Origin: Quercus robur | Taxonomy: Eukaryota > Streptophyta > Magnoliopsida > Fagales > Fagaceae | Assembly: GCF_932294415.1 (NCBI RefSeq) | Contig: NC_065542.1 | Coordinates: forward strand, 46,465,942-46,529,941 | Direction: 5' to 3' | Length of the DNA stretch: 64,000 bases | Shown: in pieces, positions 1 through 10,157 of the stretch | Layout of the letters: every line of letters begins with the position of its first letter | Numbering within the stretch: position 1 is the stretch's first letter | Notes under the pieces: generated by a model | What the model was told of the DNA's origin: nothing | What the model saw: only the letters and a program-made list of their open reading frames with translations | Databases searched by the model: none | Translations under genes and position numbers: made by a program

Positions 1-880
1 TTGTTTGACATATTGCTTGTGTTGGTTAAGTTGGTTTTTGGGGGTCTAAACATTCAAAAGTGTTTTTGTACACGTTTTTGAACTTTCAGGAAGTCTAACG
101 TCAAATGCAATAGAGAATTGACATTTTTTTTTAAAGTCGTAACAACAATAATGAGTAGGAAAGGAGCAAAAAATTGAGGAGAAGCATATGATACTATAAT
201 ATTTAAGAAACTTAGAGGACCAAAAATATATATATATTTGTAGATTATATGTTTAGCTATAATATTTTTATGTTATATTTTTTATTTTAAACTTTTTTTT
301 TTAATTTTTATTGTAGCTTATATTTATCTTAAACTATGATGATATCATGCAACTTTTTGTTAGCACTTATTTTAAATATTTTATTATACATCTTAAAAAA
401 TGTGTTTAGATCCTATTTAATCTATATATACTTATAATTTGGTCGATAACTAATATTTATAAATTTTTGGGTTACAAAAATGAAACTTGCCAATTGCTAC
501 CCATATAGTGCTTCTCGCATATTACATAGTCCACATAGTATTCTAAACCATCTTATTTTCGATAAATTTTTTATTCTCTCTTGAAAAAGTGATTATTCTC
601 TCCCTCTCTCTCGATTTTATATTCTTCCTTGCAACTTGACTTTATGTTGATGTATCATTTTTTTAGAAACTTTATTTACAGTTAATACTTATTGGTGTTG
701 TATTTTTTAGTTTCCCATCACTAGTAGTTTTTCTCTCTCTTATACCTTTGGTTTGATTTTTTTTTTTTTTTTTTTTAAGTTAATACTTAGTTATTTTGAA
801 TGTCATAATTAAATTTGAATAATAAATTTAAAACTTTAGTTGTAAAGAAAAAAAAAATTTAGGAAACATATCAAATAGGT
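1..880. other. AT-rich intergenic sequence, no gene seen
   Basis: Very AT-rich, with poly-A/T runs, short TA microsatellites near 227-238 and CT-rich stretches near 595-615 and 733-742. No ORF with protein-like composition and no recognisable transposon end was found. Confidence 0.6.
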
Positions 881-1850
881 CTTGTTTGGTCCATCTGGTC
901 TACTTTAGTCCTTTATGGTCCAATTTAGTCCATTTGATCTACTTCGTTCACTTTGGTCCAATTTGATCAACTTAGGTCACTTTCAGTCCAATTCAGTTTA
1001 TTTGGTCCATTTGGTCCACATCTATCCAATTTGACATATTTGATCCATTTTGTTCACTTCAGTCCATTTGGTCTAATTTGGTCAATTTCTATTCACTTCA
1101 TTCCATTTGGTCCAATTCGGCGTACTTACTTAAGAATGGAAAAAAGACAAGTTTTGGTTAAGAGTACTATCAATTATTTGAGTAATCTCAATTGTAATTA
1201 TAGGATAAGTGTTTGTTATCATAATAATCTCCTTAAGAAAATGAGAATTTGAATAATAACTTTAAAACTTAAAAATTTTAGTTGTTCCTAAAAAAAAAGG
1301 AAAATATAATGCATAGTAACAATAGTTAGAAGAATATGGAGCATTTCAAAAAAGAATAATAGTATCAATAAATAAATAAAAAACATAAAAAATTATAAAA
1401 TTATATATTTGTAAAAATAGAGTGATCATTGAAATAACTTCTTGAAATTGTTTTAATTTTTAGGAAGAACAAATTATGTATAATAAAATTTAAAGAATAA
1501 ATTATACATATTCAGTATAAATTTATTATGAGTTTTGATTATCATGATATTCTCCTTTAAGGTAATGAAGAATTTGAATAATTATTTGAAACTTAAAAAG
1601 TTTAGTTGCAAAGAAAAAAAAAAAACATAGCATACTATAACATAATTTCAAAGAATATGGACCACTTTATGCAAGAATAATATCAATCAAACACCCAAAA
1701 TAATAGAACGATATATTGGTAGAGATAGAAAGATGAAAAATAATTTTAGAAATTGTTTAACTTTTAGGGAAAGCAAAATTATTTTCAACAAATTTTAGAT
1801 AAAAAAAAATTATACATTATAGTATAATTACAAAATGATTATCTATTTCC
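881..1850. repeat. Dispersed repeat, copy A (starts with TTTGGTCCA minisatellite)
   Basis: Positions about 890-1120 are degenerate tandem copies of a 9-10 bp word close to TTTGGTCCA. The following stretch (about 1131-1270, continuing to about 1650) recurs almost word for word at 6733-7207, on the other side of protease copy 1. The small ORF across this region is a by-product of the minisatellite. The sequence is noncoding and its family is unknown. Confidence 0.7.
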
Positions 1851-1860
1851 ATGCATAGAC

Positions 1861-2020
1861 GTGGAAAAACGGGCAGGTTGGGTTGGGTTGGGTCTGGTTT
1901 GGGTCGGGTTGGGTCGGGTTAATCGAGTTTGTGGGTCAAACGAGTCACGAATTAAAAACGGGTCAATCGGGTTGCAGGTTGAGTCGGGACGCGAGTCAGG
2001 TCGAGTTGACCCGTATTTTT
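1861..2020 (+). repeat. G-rich GGGTT/GGGTC minisatellite
   Basis: Dense GGGTTG, GGGTC and GGTCGGGTT words on the + strand, with many closely spaced G runs. The same words occur inside the small inverted-repeat element at 2341-2482, so this is probably a decayed relative of it. G-quadruplex potential is inferred from the G runs only. Confidence 0.6.
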
Positions 2021-2340
2021 CAAACTTTTTTTTTTTTTTGAAATAGATGCAATCTGTCAATTGTTTATGAGTTCTTTAACTGTGATTAGATTCTCATTGG
2101 TGATATTGTTACGAATTACCACTAAACACTTGACTTGATACCCAAATTTGGTGCAACTCTTGTTCCAGCTTTCTAGAAACTAATCTTGGAATAATCTTCG
2201 ATCTATTTAACGTAGGAAGAGAAAATGAAGGTAACAAGTAAAGAATGTTAAACTATAATGAAGTGCATAATATATTAAGTAAAAAAGAATAAGTAAATAT
2301 TTTGTAAAAATTACACCTCAATGTCCATATACTCAACGTT

Positions 2341-2482
2341 GGTAGACCTGGCAAAACGGTCAAGTCGGGTCGGGTCAATCGGGTCGCAAGTCAAAACGGG
2401 TCACGGGTCAAAATGAGTCATTTTTAAATGGGTCAATCGGGTTACAAGTCAAATGGATCTGACCCGTTTTGCCATGTCTACC
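2341..2482. mobile_element. Short TIR element (MITE-like), 142 bp
   Basis: The left end GGTAGACCTGGCAAAACGG and the right end CCGTTTTGCCATGTCTACC are inverted repeats with one mismatch over 19 bp. The interior is made of GGGTC/CGGGT words like those at 1861-2020. No coding capacity. The right TIR runs directly into the Helitron-like terminus at 2481-2508, and no TSD was recognised. Confidence 0.65.
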
Positions 2483-2508
2483 CACGCATAGCGCGGGTTT
2501 GCAACTAG
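2481..2508 (+). mobile_element. Helitron-type 3' terminus (hairpin plus CTAG)
   Basis: A GC-rich hairpin (CCCACGC, ATA loop, GCGCGGG; one mismatch) lies about 7 bp before CTAG, followed by T. This is the layout of plant Helitron 3' ends (hairpin, short spacer, CTRR, then a host T). The matching 5' TC end was not located, so the element's length is unknown. Confidence 0.55.
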
Positions 2509-2934
2509 TATATTGTAAAAGTTTTTTTTTGAGAAACAAATACATACACAAAGGAGAAAGAAATGAGTTTTATATTGTAAAAGTTGGATCTTACAACTAG
2601 TGGATATACACAACGATAGCTAGTTGCATAGTCTTCTATCTATTTGGAGTTAATTGAGCAAATTGTGGCACATGGCAAGTAGTAATTTGTCATTAACACA
2701 TTACATTTGAGATGTGGCAATACATTTAATTATAAAATATACTCATTTATTTGAATCAATCCTAAATTAATGCTAAGTTACAAATCTGACGTATTTGCTC
2801 CTTAAAAAAACCTCTCATTTTACCGCTTCATAACTTTTAGACTCAGTAAAAGGCCTTCGATTATAGTGTCCATACATTTCATTCCTATAATTCAGGGTGT
2901 CATGATGCACAGCGTTATTTAGCAAATCGTACAA

Positions 2935-3078
2935 AAATAAAATAGTTTACTAAAAAATTACTGGCAAAGGGAGGTTATGAGAAAATAGTGTACTAAAAAA
3001 TAGGTTATGGGAAAATAGTTTACTATAAAAGAAAAATAGTTTACTAAAAATTACTAAAAAATAGTTTACTAAAAAGTT
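2935..3078 (+). repeat. Degenerate tandem repeat of AAAATAGTTTACTAAAAA
   Basis: About five imperfect copies of a word close to AAAATAGTTTACTAAAAA lie immediately upstream of the point (3079) where homology with the other protease units begins. It therefore replaces the upstream region that copies 2-4 have, and it contains the TATAAAAG at 3024-3031. Confidence 0.6.
3024..3031 (+). promoter_or_regulatory. Candidate TATA box of protease copy 1
   Basis: TATAAAAG lies 114 bp before the ATG. It is not the ancestral box: in copies 3 and 4 TATATAAG lies about 71-78 bp before the ATG inside a leader that copy 1 has lost. This box belongs to unrelated repeat sequence. Its use as a promoter is inference. 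Confidence 0.35.
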
Positions 3079-3108
3079 ATTTTCGGTGGGAAGAAAGTTA
3101 AGTAATCC
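3079..3108 (+). promoter_or_regulatory. Upstream block conserved in all four protease copies
   Basis: A roughly 30-bp block containing TTTCGGTGGGAAGAAAG followed by TTAAGTAATCC occurs before copy 1 (3079), copy 2 (39444, with small changes), copy 3 (47227) and copy 4 (55529). In copies 3 and 4 it sits about 45-75 bp upstream of the TATA box, where proximal cis elements usually lie. Descent by duplication alone could explain the conservation. Confidence 0.4.
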
Positions 3109-3144
3109 TAAACGCCATGAGAGCACAGCAATATCATTTTAGCC

Positions 3145-4491
3145 ATGGCTGTTCTTTTCAATCTCTTTCTTCTTTCTTGCTTCACTACTATTGCTACTAC
3201 ATCTATAGCTACCACTAGTCCCACCAATGCAAAACCTAAGCGATTGATCACCAAACTCATTCACCATAACTCGGTATACTCTCCATACTACAACCCTAAG
3301 GACACCATAGCAGACCGAGCTAGACATACCATAAACAGTTCAAATGCTCGATTTGACTACATATGGAAGAAGATTGAAGGGATTCCTCTAGACACAGATG
3401 ATGTGCGCTCTGGTGTTATTGCTGAGAATAGGCGTGTAGGGTTTCTAGCAAATATATCCATTGGTTCACCTCCTATTCCACAGCTCCTAGTTATGGACAC
3501 AGGTAGTAGTCTATCGTGGACTCAATGTCGGCCTTGCACTCACTGTTTTACCCAAGCTCTTCCAATTTTTAATCCTCCGGAGTCTGCCACATACAGTACA
3601 GTACCTTGTGACGCTCACAATTGCTATCATCAAGTTCCCGGTATTCTTTGTCGAGCTCCACATTGCGGCTTCAAACTATATTATGGCGATGGCACTACTG
3701 TATCTGGGTTTTTGGGCTCTGAAAAGATCACCTTTGAGACCTCTGATGAAGGAATAACATCGGTACCCAGATTAGTTTTTGGTTGTGCCACTGACGTGGT
3801 TAATGTCATGGGTGTTTTGGGTGGCCAAATTAGCGGATTACTTGGTCTTGGCGCTGAGATGACATCATTGGTGAGTCAACTGGGTTCTAAATTCTCTTAC
3901 TGCATTGGTTCTATATGGGATCCTCAGTATATTCATAATCAGTTGATTTTTGGAGAAGGAGCAAAAACAGAAGGCAGTACTACCTCTCTTGAAATTATTG
4001 GTAGCTTTTACCATATAAGGTTAGATAGTATCAGTGTGGGTGAGAAAATGCTAGATATTTCGCCTCAAGTGTTTGAATTGACTAAAGACGGCACACGTGG
4101 AGTCATTATTGATTCAGGGTCAACACTTACTTATCTACCAAAACCTGCGTTTGATCCACTTAAAGATGAAGTACTAAGCTTGATGAATGGCATTGTACAA
4201 TTCGTCGGAACGGAAAATTCAAGTCCTTGCTTCAAGGGGGTTATTGATCGTGACCTTGTTGGGTTTCCAGTAGTTACGTTTAACTTTGCAGATGGGGTTG
4301 ACTTGGCTTTAGATGTAAAGAGCTTTTTTTCCGTGGCAAGTCGAAACACCTTTTGCATGGCTATGGCTCCGACTAATGCCGCCAACTTGACAATAATTGG
4401 AGTATTGGCTCAACAAGGTTATAATATCGCCTATAATCTTGCTTCGAAAACAATTTCTGTACAACGGATTGACTGTGCACTCTTAGAGTGA
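3145..4491 (+). CDS. CDR1-like (nepenthesin-type, A1B) aspartic protease, copy 1, intact
   Basis: 448 codons, single exon, TGA stop. Residues 1-29 are a hydrophobic signal peptide (LFNLFLLSCF), followed by a short propeptide. The first catalytic site is DTGSS with D118, then W125. A cysteine-rich nepenthesin-type insert follows (C128, C131, C134, C155, C160, C169, C174), then flap YGDG with Y180 and the second catalytic site DSGST with D323. Length and domain order fit secreted plant A1B proteases such as CDR1, which act in the apoplast and are linked to defence signalling; the exact substrate cannot be inferred. The start is supported because all four copies begin with the same MAV(L/V)FNL sequence. 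This is the only copy with an undisturbed frame, yet its ancestral TATA/leader is deleted and a transposon lies 12 bp after the stop. Expression is therefore uncertain. Confidence 0.9.
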   Translation: MAVLFNLFLLSCFTTIATTSIATTSPTNAKPKRLITKLIHHNSVYSPYYNPKDTIADRARHTINSSNARFDYIWKKIEGIPLDTDDVRSGVIAENRRVGFLANISIGSPPIPQLLVMDTGSSLSWTQCRPCTHCFTQALPIFNPPESATYSTVPCDAHNCYHQVPGILCRAPHCGFKLYYGDGTTVSGFLGSEKITFETSDEGITSVPRLVFGCATDVVNVMGVLGGQISGLLGLGAEMTSLVSQLGSKFSYCIGSIWDPQYIHNQLIFGEGAKTEGSTTSLEIIGSFYHIRLDSISVGEKMLDISPQVFELTKDGTRGVIIDSGSTLTYLPKPAFDPLKDEVLSLMNGIVQFVGTENSSPCFKGVIDRDLVGFPVVTFNFADGVDLALDVKSFFSVASRNTFCMAMAPTNAANLTIIGVLAQQGYNIAYNLASKTISVQRIDCALLE

Positions 4492-4502
4492 GATGTTATT
4501 TA

Positions 4503-5942
4503 CAGTGCTCTAGGAATTTTTTCCAGAGTGGTCCTTAAAACAAATAATTATACAATCTAACAATAAGAGAAACTCATAAATTCAGGATAATAAGATGAAA
4601 TCTTTTCCAAGTGAAAGTCAACACAAATTTGCTTAGAAGATGAAGATGAAGTTTGCACAAGAAATGAATCTTGCACAGAAGATGAATCTTGGGTACGTGA
4701 TTTTCTTATCAAATATTTGTCCATAATACTAGTAAAAGAATAAACAATAAACTATAAGTTCATTTGAAATATTAATAAAATTATTAATTATTGTTGTTTA
4801 ATTAGTTGTTACATTATTTTTCTTTACCTAACATATTTTGATTTTTTTATTTTGATTTTGATTTTATTTTTTGATTTTTTTGTCTTTTATAATGTCTTAT
4901 TCACTAACTTTTAATGCCTCCACTGCACTAATCCAAATATCCAATGCTTAGGCTGGCCCCATCCACCCCCACTCAAGAGACAAAAGCCAGCGCTAGCCAA
5001 TCAACACAATTTAACAATTACATTACATTGACTATATAGTCATACACTTGCACAAAACATTAAAGAAATATAAAACATACACAAAACGACAAACTCACGA
5101 ACCAATAGAGGTAATTAGGCAAAGCTATTCAATTGAATCAATTCCAAAGAGATTTAGAGAACCATATTTTTTAATTTCAAAGAAAAAGAGAGAGAGCTCC
5201 ACTCTCAGAGTAGAGATGACATAGAGAAAAAGAGAGAGAACTGAAATACCTTGAGGGGTGGCACCGTGGCAACACGTTGAGGCCAGGTCTCACCAAGGCA
5301 ATCTTCAATCTAGATAAGCTGCATCGTTGCACGTTGAGAACTCAGAACTTGATTGGCTGTCTTAGTTACCTTCAGTGCTGCTCTGGCCAACCAACTCACT
5401 GTAGTTGTTGCCGATATGCTCTGGGATCAGGGGCAGTAGCAGGTAGCACGTTGAGGCCAGTGACTGCTGAGGATTGTGGTTCTTATTTCCCTTTAGAGTA
5501 GGAATTATTTTGGTTTAAAATTTGGTTCAATTGGCGGTGAGGATTAATGGGGTATTCAATTTATAAAAATTTAATTATTATTATATTTGTTGATTTAAAA
5601 AGCTGTGTGAGTTACAAGTAGTGAGTGAGGGAGGATTGATCTTGGGCTTTTTTTTCCTTTAGATCTTTATTGGGCATATGGGATTGTTATTATTATAATT
5701 TTTTTTTAAATTTTAGTTCAAAATTTTTTTTTTTTGGGCTTTTTGTTTTTTGCTTGAAAGGCCCCATATATTATTAGGTGGACCAAATTATGGATCAAAA
5801 TTTAATTTTATTGGGCATAAAAAATAAAAATAAAAAACTTTGGGTGGTCACAAATTTTTTTTAAAAGTAGACAAATATAAAATTTTAAATTATGTCAAGC
5901 TGATCCTGTGACCACCCAAGCCTTAATGTGCCGTTGCCCCTG
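4503..5942. mobile_element. hAT-like non-autonomous element, 1440 bp, in the 3' region of copy 1
   Basis: Units 2-4 read straight from GATGTTATTTA into TATTTTTAAATTTT after the stop codon. In copy 1 these are separated by 1440 bp flanked by an 8-bp TSD, GTTATTTA (4495-4502) and GTTGTTTA (5943-5950), with 7 of 8 bases matching. The ends are CAGTGCTCTAGG... and ...CGTTGCCCCTG, weakly inverted, with a shared GTGGTC about 25 bp in. An 8-bp TSD with CAG...CTG ends is typical of hAT elements. No transposase reading frame is present; the 74-codon ORF inside has no recognisable protein character. Confidence 0.75.
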
Positions 5943-6018
5943 GTTGTTTATATTTTTAAATTTTTTAAATTTTCAAGAATAAGATCTTATTTTTCTTTAT
6001 TTTTGATTAAGGAGGACT

Positions 6019-6395
6019 TGGTTTTTTTTTTTTTTTTTTTTGAGAAGAAGGCCGTTGAATCCATTAAAGGAGATCTTGGCTAGGAGTACAACATTGAGGT
6101 GTGGAGGAATATCTTTCATCCACACTGAAAATAAATTGTCTGTACAGCCCTACAATCAACTTTGCTTCAAAAATCAAATTACCATAGGTGGTCAAAGAAA
6201 CATATATAATCTTTAGAGAATTGATGATAACTTTAGAGTCGCCTTCGAGAATAGAATAGTTGAGGAGAAATCAATTTCGGAGACAAAGCTCAAAGCTCTC
6301 ACTGCTGCTAGTGCTTCCACTTCGGCACTAGAATTGGGGAGGGTCAATTTCTGGGATGAGACGGTGGCTTGCCCATTAGGGGAAGTTGGTAATTA
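6019..6395 (-). mobile_element. Antisense 3' tail of a LINE (RNase H region), unit 1
   Basis: A poly-T run (about 6019-6040) is the LINE poly-A tail in reverse. The minus strand then encodes the end of an RVT_3-type RNase H domain with VEALAAVRALSFVSE and a degenerate form of the ILEGDS segment. The element is 5'-truncated. The same insertion lies at the same place after copies 2, 3 and 4, so it predates the array. Several frame breaks are present. Confidence 0.75.
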
Positions 6396-6404
6396 AGTCA
6401 AATT

Positions 6405-6625
6405 ATAAGATCTTTTCTTTCTTTCCTTGAATAAGATCTAGTCTTGTTTAACGTATTTATTATAATAGTTTTCAGAATATTCCTCATTGTATATTTAGTG
6501 TTTTGGATCCTTTAATTAAATTGAAGCTTCCACGGTTAATGATCTGCTTAGGTAAAAGTTATTACATATGTCATATTGTGAGGTTACTCTAGAGCACCTC
6601 TAAGCTATGGTATTCAATGCGGTTA
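6405..6625. repeat. Distal flank shared by units 1 and 3 and by a stray copy at 19765
   Basis: Begins near TTATAAGATCTTTTCTTTC and includes GAAGCTTCCACGGTTAATGA and GGCACC/GCACCTCTAAGCTATGG. Near-identical text occurs at 19765-19975 and, in shorter form, at 50575-50800. No coding potential seen. Confidence 0.65.
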
Positions 6626-6639
6626 AAATTCAGTAATTT

Positions 6640-7207
6640 TATTTTAATATATTTGATTCATTCTATCCACTTTAGTTTATTTCTTCCACTTTAATCCATT
6701 TCAGTTCACTTCAGTCCGTTTGGTCCAATTTGGTGTACTTAAGAATGGAAAAAAGAAAAGTTTTGATTGAGAGTACTATCAATTATTTGAGTAATATCAA
6801 TTGTAATTATAGGATAAGTTTTTGTTATCATAATAATCTCCTTAAGAAAATGAAAATTTGAATAATAACTTTAAAACTTAAAAATTTTAATTGTACCAAA
6901 AAATTAGGAAAATATAATGCATAAATAACAATAGTTAGAAGAATATAGACCATTTCAAAGAAGAATAATAATGTCAATAAAAAAAAATATAAAATTATAT
7001 ATTTGTAAAATTAGAGTGAAGATGGAAATAACCTTTTGAAACTATTTGATTTTTAGGAAGAACAAATTATGTATGATAAAATTTAGAGAATAAATTATAC
7101 ATATTGAGTATAAGTTTGTTATGAGTTTTGATTATCATGATATTCTCTAAATTTTATTTATCTAAAACATAATAAGTTTAGTTGTAGAAAACAAAACACA
7201 GCATACT
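6640..7207. repeat. Dispersed repeat, copy B
   Basis: Same order of sequence as 881-1650 (the TTAAGAATGGAAAAAAG block, then the CCTTAAGAAAATGA block). It is interrupted at 7207/7208 by the gypsy LTR: copy A reads AGCATACTATAACAT where copy B reads AGCATACT and then the LTR. Copy A is thus an empty-site reference. Confidence 0.7.
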
Positions 7208-8814
7208 TGTAAACATTGCATTTTGTACCGGGTCCCCGTTCTGCAATGATGATCAAGCTCTAAAGCCCAATGCCAGTTTAGAGCCCAATCAAATATCAAA
7301 TTGACTTGAGGAGTATTAAAATAGAAAATATAACCTTTTAAATGAACAAAAATATATTTTTGGAAATAATATGACCAAAGTGGCCCTCGGCCCACGTACG
7401 TGGGCAACTAGGGTTTCAGGAGTATAAGAGAGACAAGTTTTTTGTAATAATGGCTGAGGTTTGTAATGGATCTCACATTATCTAGGAGCCACTCCAAACC
7501 TCAATTTTTTTTCCACTATAAATAGCCTTACATGGTACATTTTCAAAACACACAGAAATCTCATGAAAAAAACTTATGATTCACTAGAAAATAGTAATTC
7601 ACAAAACACCCTCAAGTCAATTTTATTTGATTAGGAATTTTTTTGGCCCTAATCCTTTTAGTTTAACATTGCTAATCACTTTCTTATTGGTTTGTGAATA
7701 GACTTGACTGAGGAGAATGGTCAAAATCAAACTTGGAAAGCTTTTGTGTGAGGTATTCTTTTAAACTTTTCTTTTTACTTTCTTTTATTTTTTGCCTTTA
7801 AATCTTCCTACTTTCTCTGTTTGTTTGTTTGTTTGTTAGAATGTGTTTTAATATGCTTTTCTAGGTTAGGTTTAAGTTTTTGTACGCTTAAAACGCATGT
7901 TAGGCTGTTAGAATTTCAAAGTTCTGATTTGTTTTTGTGTTATTAGGTTTTCTGGGCAAGGACTTGCGTGCGCATAATCTTGCTTGCGCACGCAGGCTTG
8001 ATTATGTGTACATAGGCCTGTACTTGCATTCGTGAGCCATTGCCCAGAAGCCCTAATTTTTATTTGTTTGTTTTGCTTTTTCCTTTATATGCTGTCTTGT
8101 TTAATTTCTTTTTCATGTTCTTGCACTTCCAAAGTCTCTATTTCACTTTTTTTTTTTTTTTGTTTATTTGCTTTCACATATTTAGATTAGGGTTTCTTAG
8201 TTTTAATGCTATGACATTCATTCACATGTCCATGCATTAATGCCATAAGTGTTGTGTTGCTGAAAGGTAAGTGAAGATAAGTCACGCATTGGTATAAACA
8301 TGCATTTGGTGATGTATGCGTTTGAATGTTTGTTTTATGTCTAGTTGTATGCTTTATAGGATTTTGTGTTTGCCATGATACCTTGCTGCCATGATCAAGT
8401 TGCTGCCTTGTTTTAGATGTATGATAGGGTTTTCACATGCTAGATGAATGCTAGGGTTTGCTTATATGTGTTTGGCTTTCTTTTTGCTTTATGGATAGAT
8501 TAGTATGCTTGTTTAAGGATAAAGATGCCATGTTTTATGTTAGATGCATGATTAGTGTGTGTGTGAGTTTAGAATACAAGTGTTGATTTAGTTTTTAATA
8601 GGGTTAAGATATAAAAAAACGAAGATGAAGGGCCAACCTTAGGGTTGGGCGATCTCGGGTGCCTAACACCTTCCCAAGAGCATACCTAAACTCCAAACCC
8701 ATACTCTGGTAGTAAGATCAAAGGTCATTCCTCGAGAGGTTGATATATATATATATATATATGGTTCCTAGACCATTGCAAAAACTAGGTGGCGACTCTC
8801 CCCTTATGTCCACA
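7208..8814 (+). repeat. 5' LTR of the gypsy element, 1607 bp
   Basis: Starts TGTAAACATTGCATTTTGTACC-like, close to the start of the solo LTR at 22106 (TGTAGAGACCTCATTTTGTA), and ends ...TGTCCACA just before the PBS. It contains TATAAATAG (about 7518) as a likely promoter, and the block GGGTGCCTAACACCTTCC that also occurs in the solo LTR at 22106-23985. The 66-codon ORF inside is composition noise. Confidence 0.7.
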
Positions 8815-8815
8815 G

Positions 8816-8833
8816 TGGCAACTCCACTGGGGA
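8816..8833 (+). other. Primer-binding site of the gypsy element
   Basis: TGGCAACTCCACTGGGGA directly follows the LTR end CA plus one base. It starts with TGG, as expected for pairing to a tRNA 3' CCA. It resembles the TGGCGACTC...GGGGA sites of Ogre/Tat elements. The tRNA was not determined. Confidence 0.65.
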
Positions 8834-10157
8834 TTGTGAGTTTAATTCCTATGTGTCTTGTTTCTTAACCTTAATAAAAACTTTTTCAATACTTGTTTCC
8901 ATACACATTCACTTGTTCTCTTTTGTCCCTTAACCTCAGTTTGTGATGAGTGGGAAAGTGGAAGGTTCCATTCGAGCCCAAATCTTTTGAAGTTCATCCC
9001 ACCAACTCACAATTGGTGCCATCGCCTATAATGGGCTTTGAGTATGTTAAAGTTTTTCCACCAATCCACTATGGGCTTAGGCCCTCAGTTGGAATCATAG
9101 CCCACCTAGTTATGAGTGACCTGCTTATTTGTCCCTTTAGCCTTAGAGAGCCTACCTGCACTAGAGAGATCCTAGACCCTATCACCAAGGATACCTTTTA
9201 TATCTCTTGTTTGTCCAACCATATATCATGTGTTCATCTAATTCTAAAGAACAAATAAAAGATGTAAAGAATGGAAGGGATGGCCCTAAAGTTATGATAT
9301 ACCCTAAGATGTTATGGGATAAAAGAAAAGAAGCTCTCACATATAAGAGGCTTGTCCCTAAATCCAATGGTATATCTTAACTTGAAAAGATCATAAGACC
9401 ATAGCCTAATTGCTATTATAAGCCCAAGAAAAATGACCCTTTTGAAAAAAAGGACTTTGTGCCTAAGTTGACAAATATGCCATGGACTTAACATCCAAAC
9501 AAGATGCTAATCCATGAAAAATGATACGAGAAATTATCCTCCAAAGCCAATATGAACTTCCCAAATCTTGGGCTTCCTTGTTGCATGCCTAGGCCCAAAA
9601 TTATGAGAACTTCATGGACTTTGAGAGGAAGGCTACAATATATCCTAGCTAAAGGGCTATTTCCAAAAAAAAAAAAAAAAAACAAAAAAAAAAAAAACAA
9701 AGAGAGTGAAATGATGAATAAAGAATGAAAAGCCCAAAAGTGATGAATATATTGTAAAGCCCAAGTTAGAGACGAAGGGTTGAAAATTCCTAAGTGCATT
9801 CTAATGAAAGCCCATGAGAGTAAGATGCAAGCTTTATTGTAAGAGACCAATGCCCAATGAAACAAAGGGCAAAAATTCATGAGAGGGAAGGGAGAGATAT
9901 TGTAATTGGGCCTTCATTAAAATGAACTTAAGAATTTTCTAAGGACATCTAAAAATTAAAAGGAACCTTTAATTGGGACATGAACCTATTGAAATAAGGC
10001 TTCTTTTAAGGCATCATTGCACCATCAAAGTCAAGAACACATGTCCCCACTCCGTTTTGGATTCGAGAGAAAGGAAGGCAATTGATCAAGATCGAAGACA
10101 CACACCAAGAAGAGGAAGCAACCTTTCAATCTAAGCTCAAGAAATCCGCACGTGGAA

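Larger units (their letters stand above)
3079..6625 (+). repeat. Protease duplication unit 1
   Basis: Homology with units 2-4 starts at the shared upstream block (3079-3108). It continues through the gene, a short 3' segment, the antisense LINE tail (6019-6395) and the distal flank (about 6405-6625). Compared with unit 3, unit 1 lacks about 88 bp of leader, carries an extra 1440 bp after the stop codon, and lacks about 1.6 kb between the LINE tail and the distal flank. Confidence 0.75.

Noticed and set aside
953..1252. 99-codon ORF
   Set aside because: Translation of the TTTGGTCCA minisatellite (Phe/Ser/Ile-rich). The matching repeat at 6690-6730 does not keep it open.
1861..2020. Telomere-like repeat
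   Set aside because: Words are GGGTT/GGGTC without the TTTAGGG plant telomere unit, and related to the nearby TIR element.
4131..4385. Antisense ORFs inside the protease copies (also 41906-42226 and 48374-48724)
   Set aside because: They recur in every copy simply as the reverse frame of conserved coding sequence and show no independent features.
5277..5501. 74-codon Cys-containing ORF within the hAT-like insertion, considered as a small secreted peptide
   Set aside because: No signal peptide, repeats of ACGTTGAGGCCAG in the DNA, and no homologue recognised. The element is noncoding on present evidence.
8040..8240. 66-codon Phe-rich ORF
   Set aside because: T-rich LTR sequence. No start context or domain.
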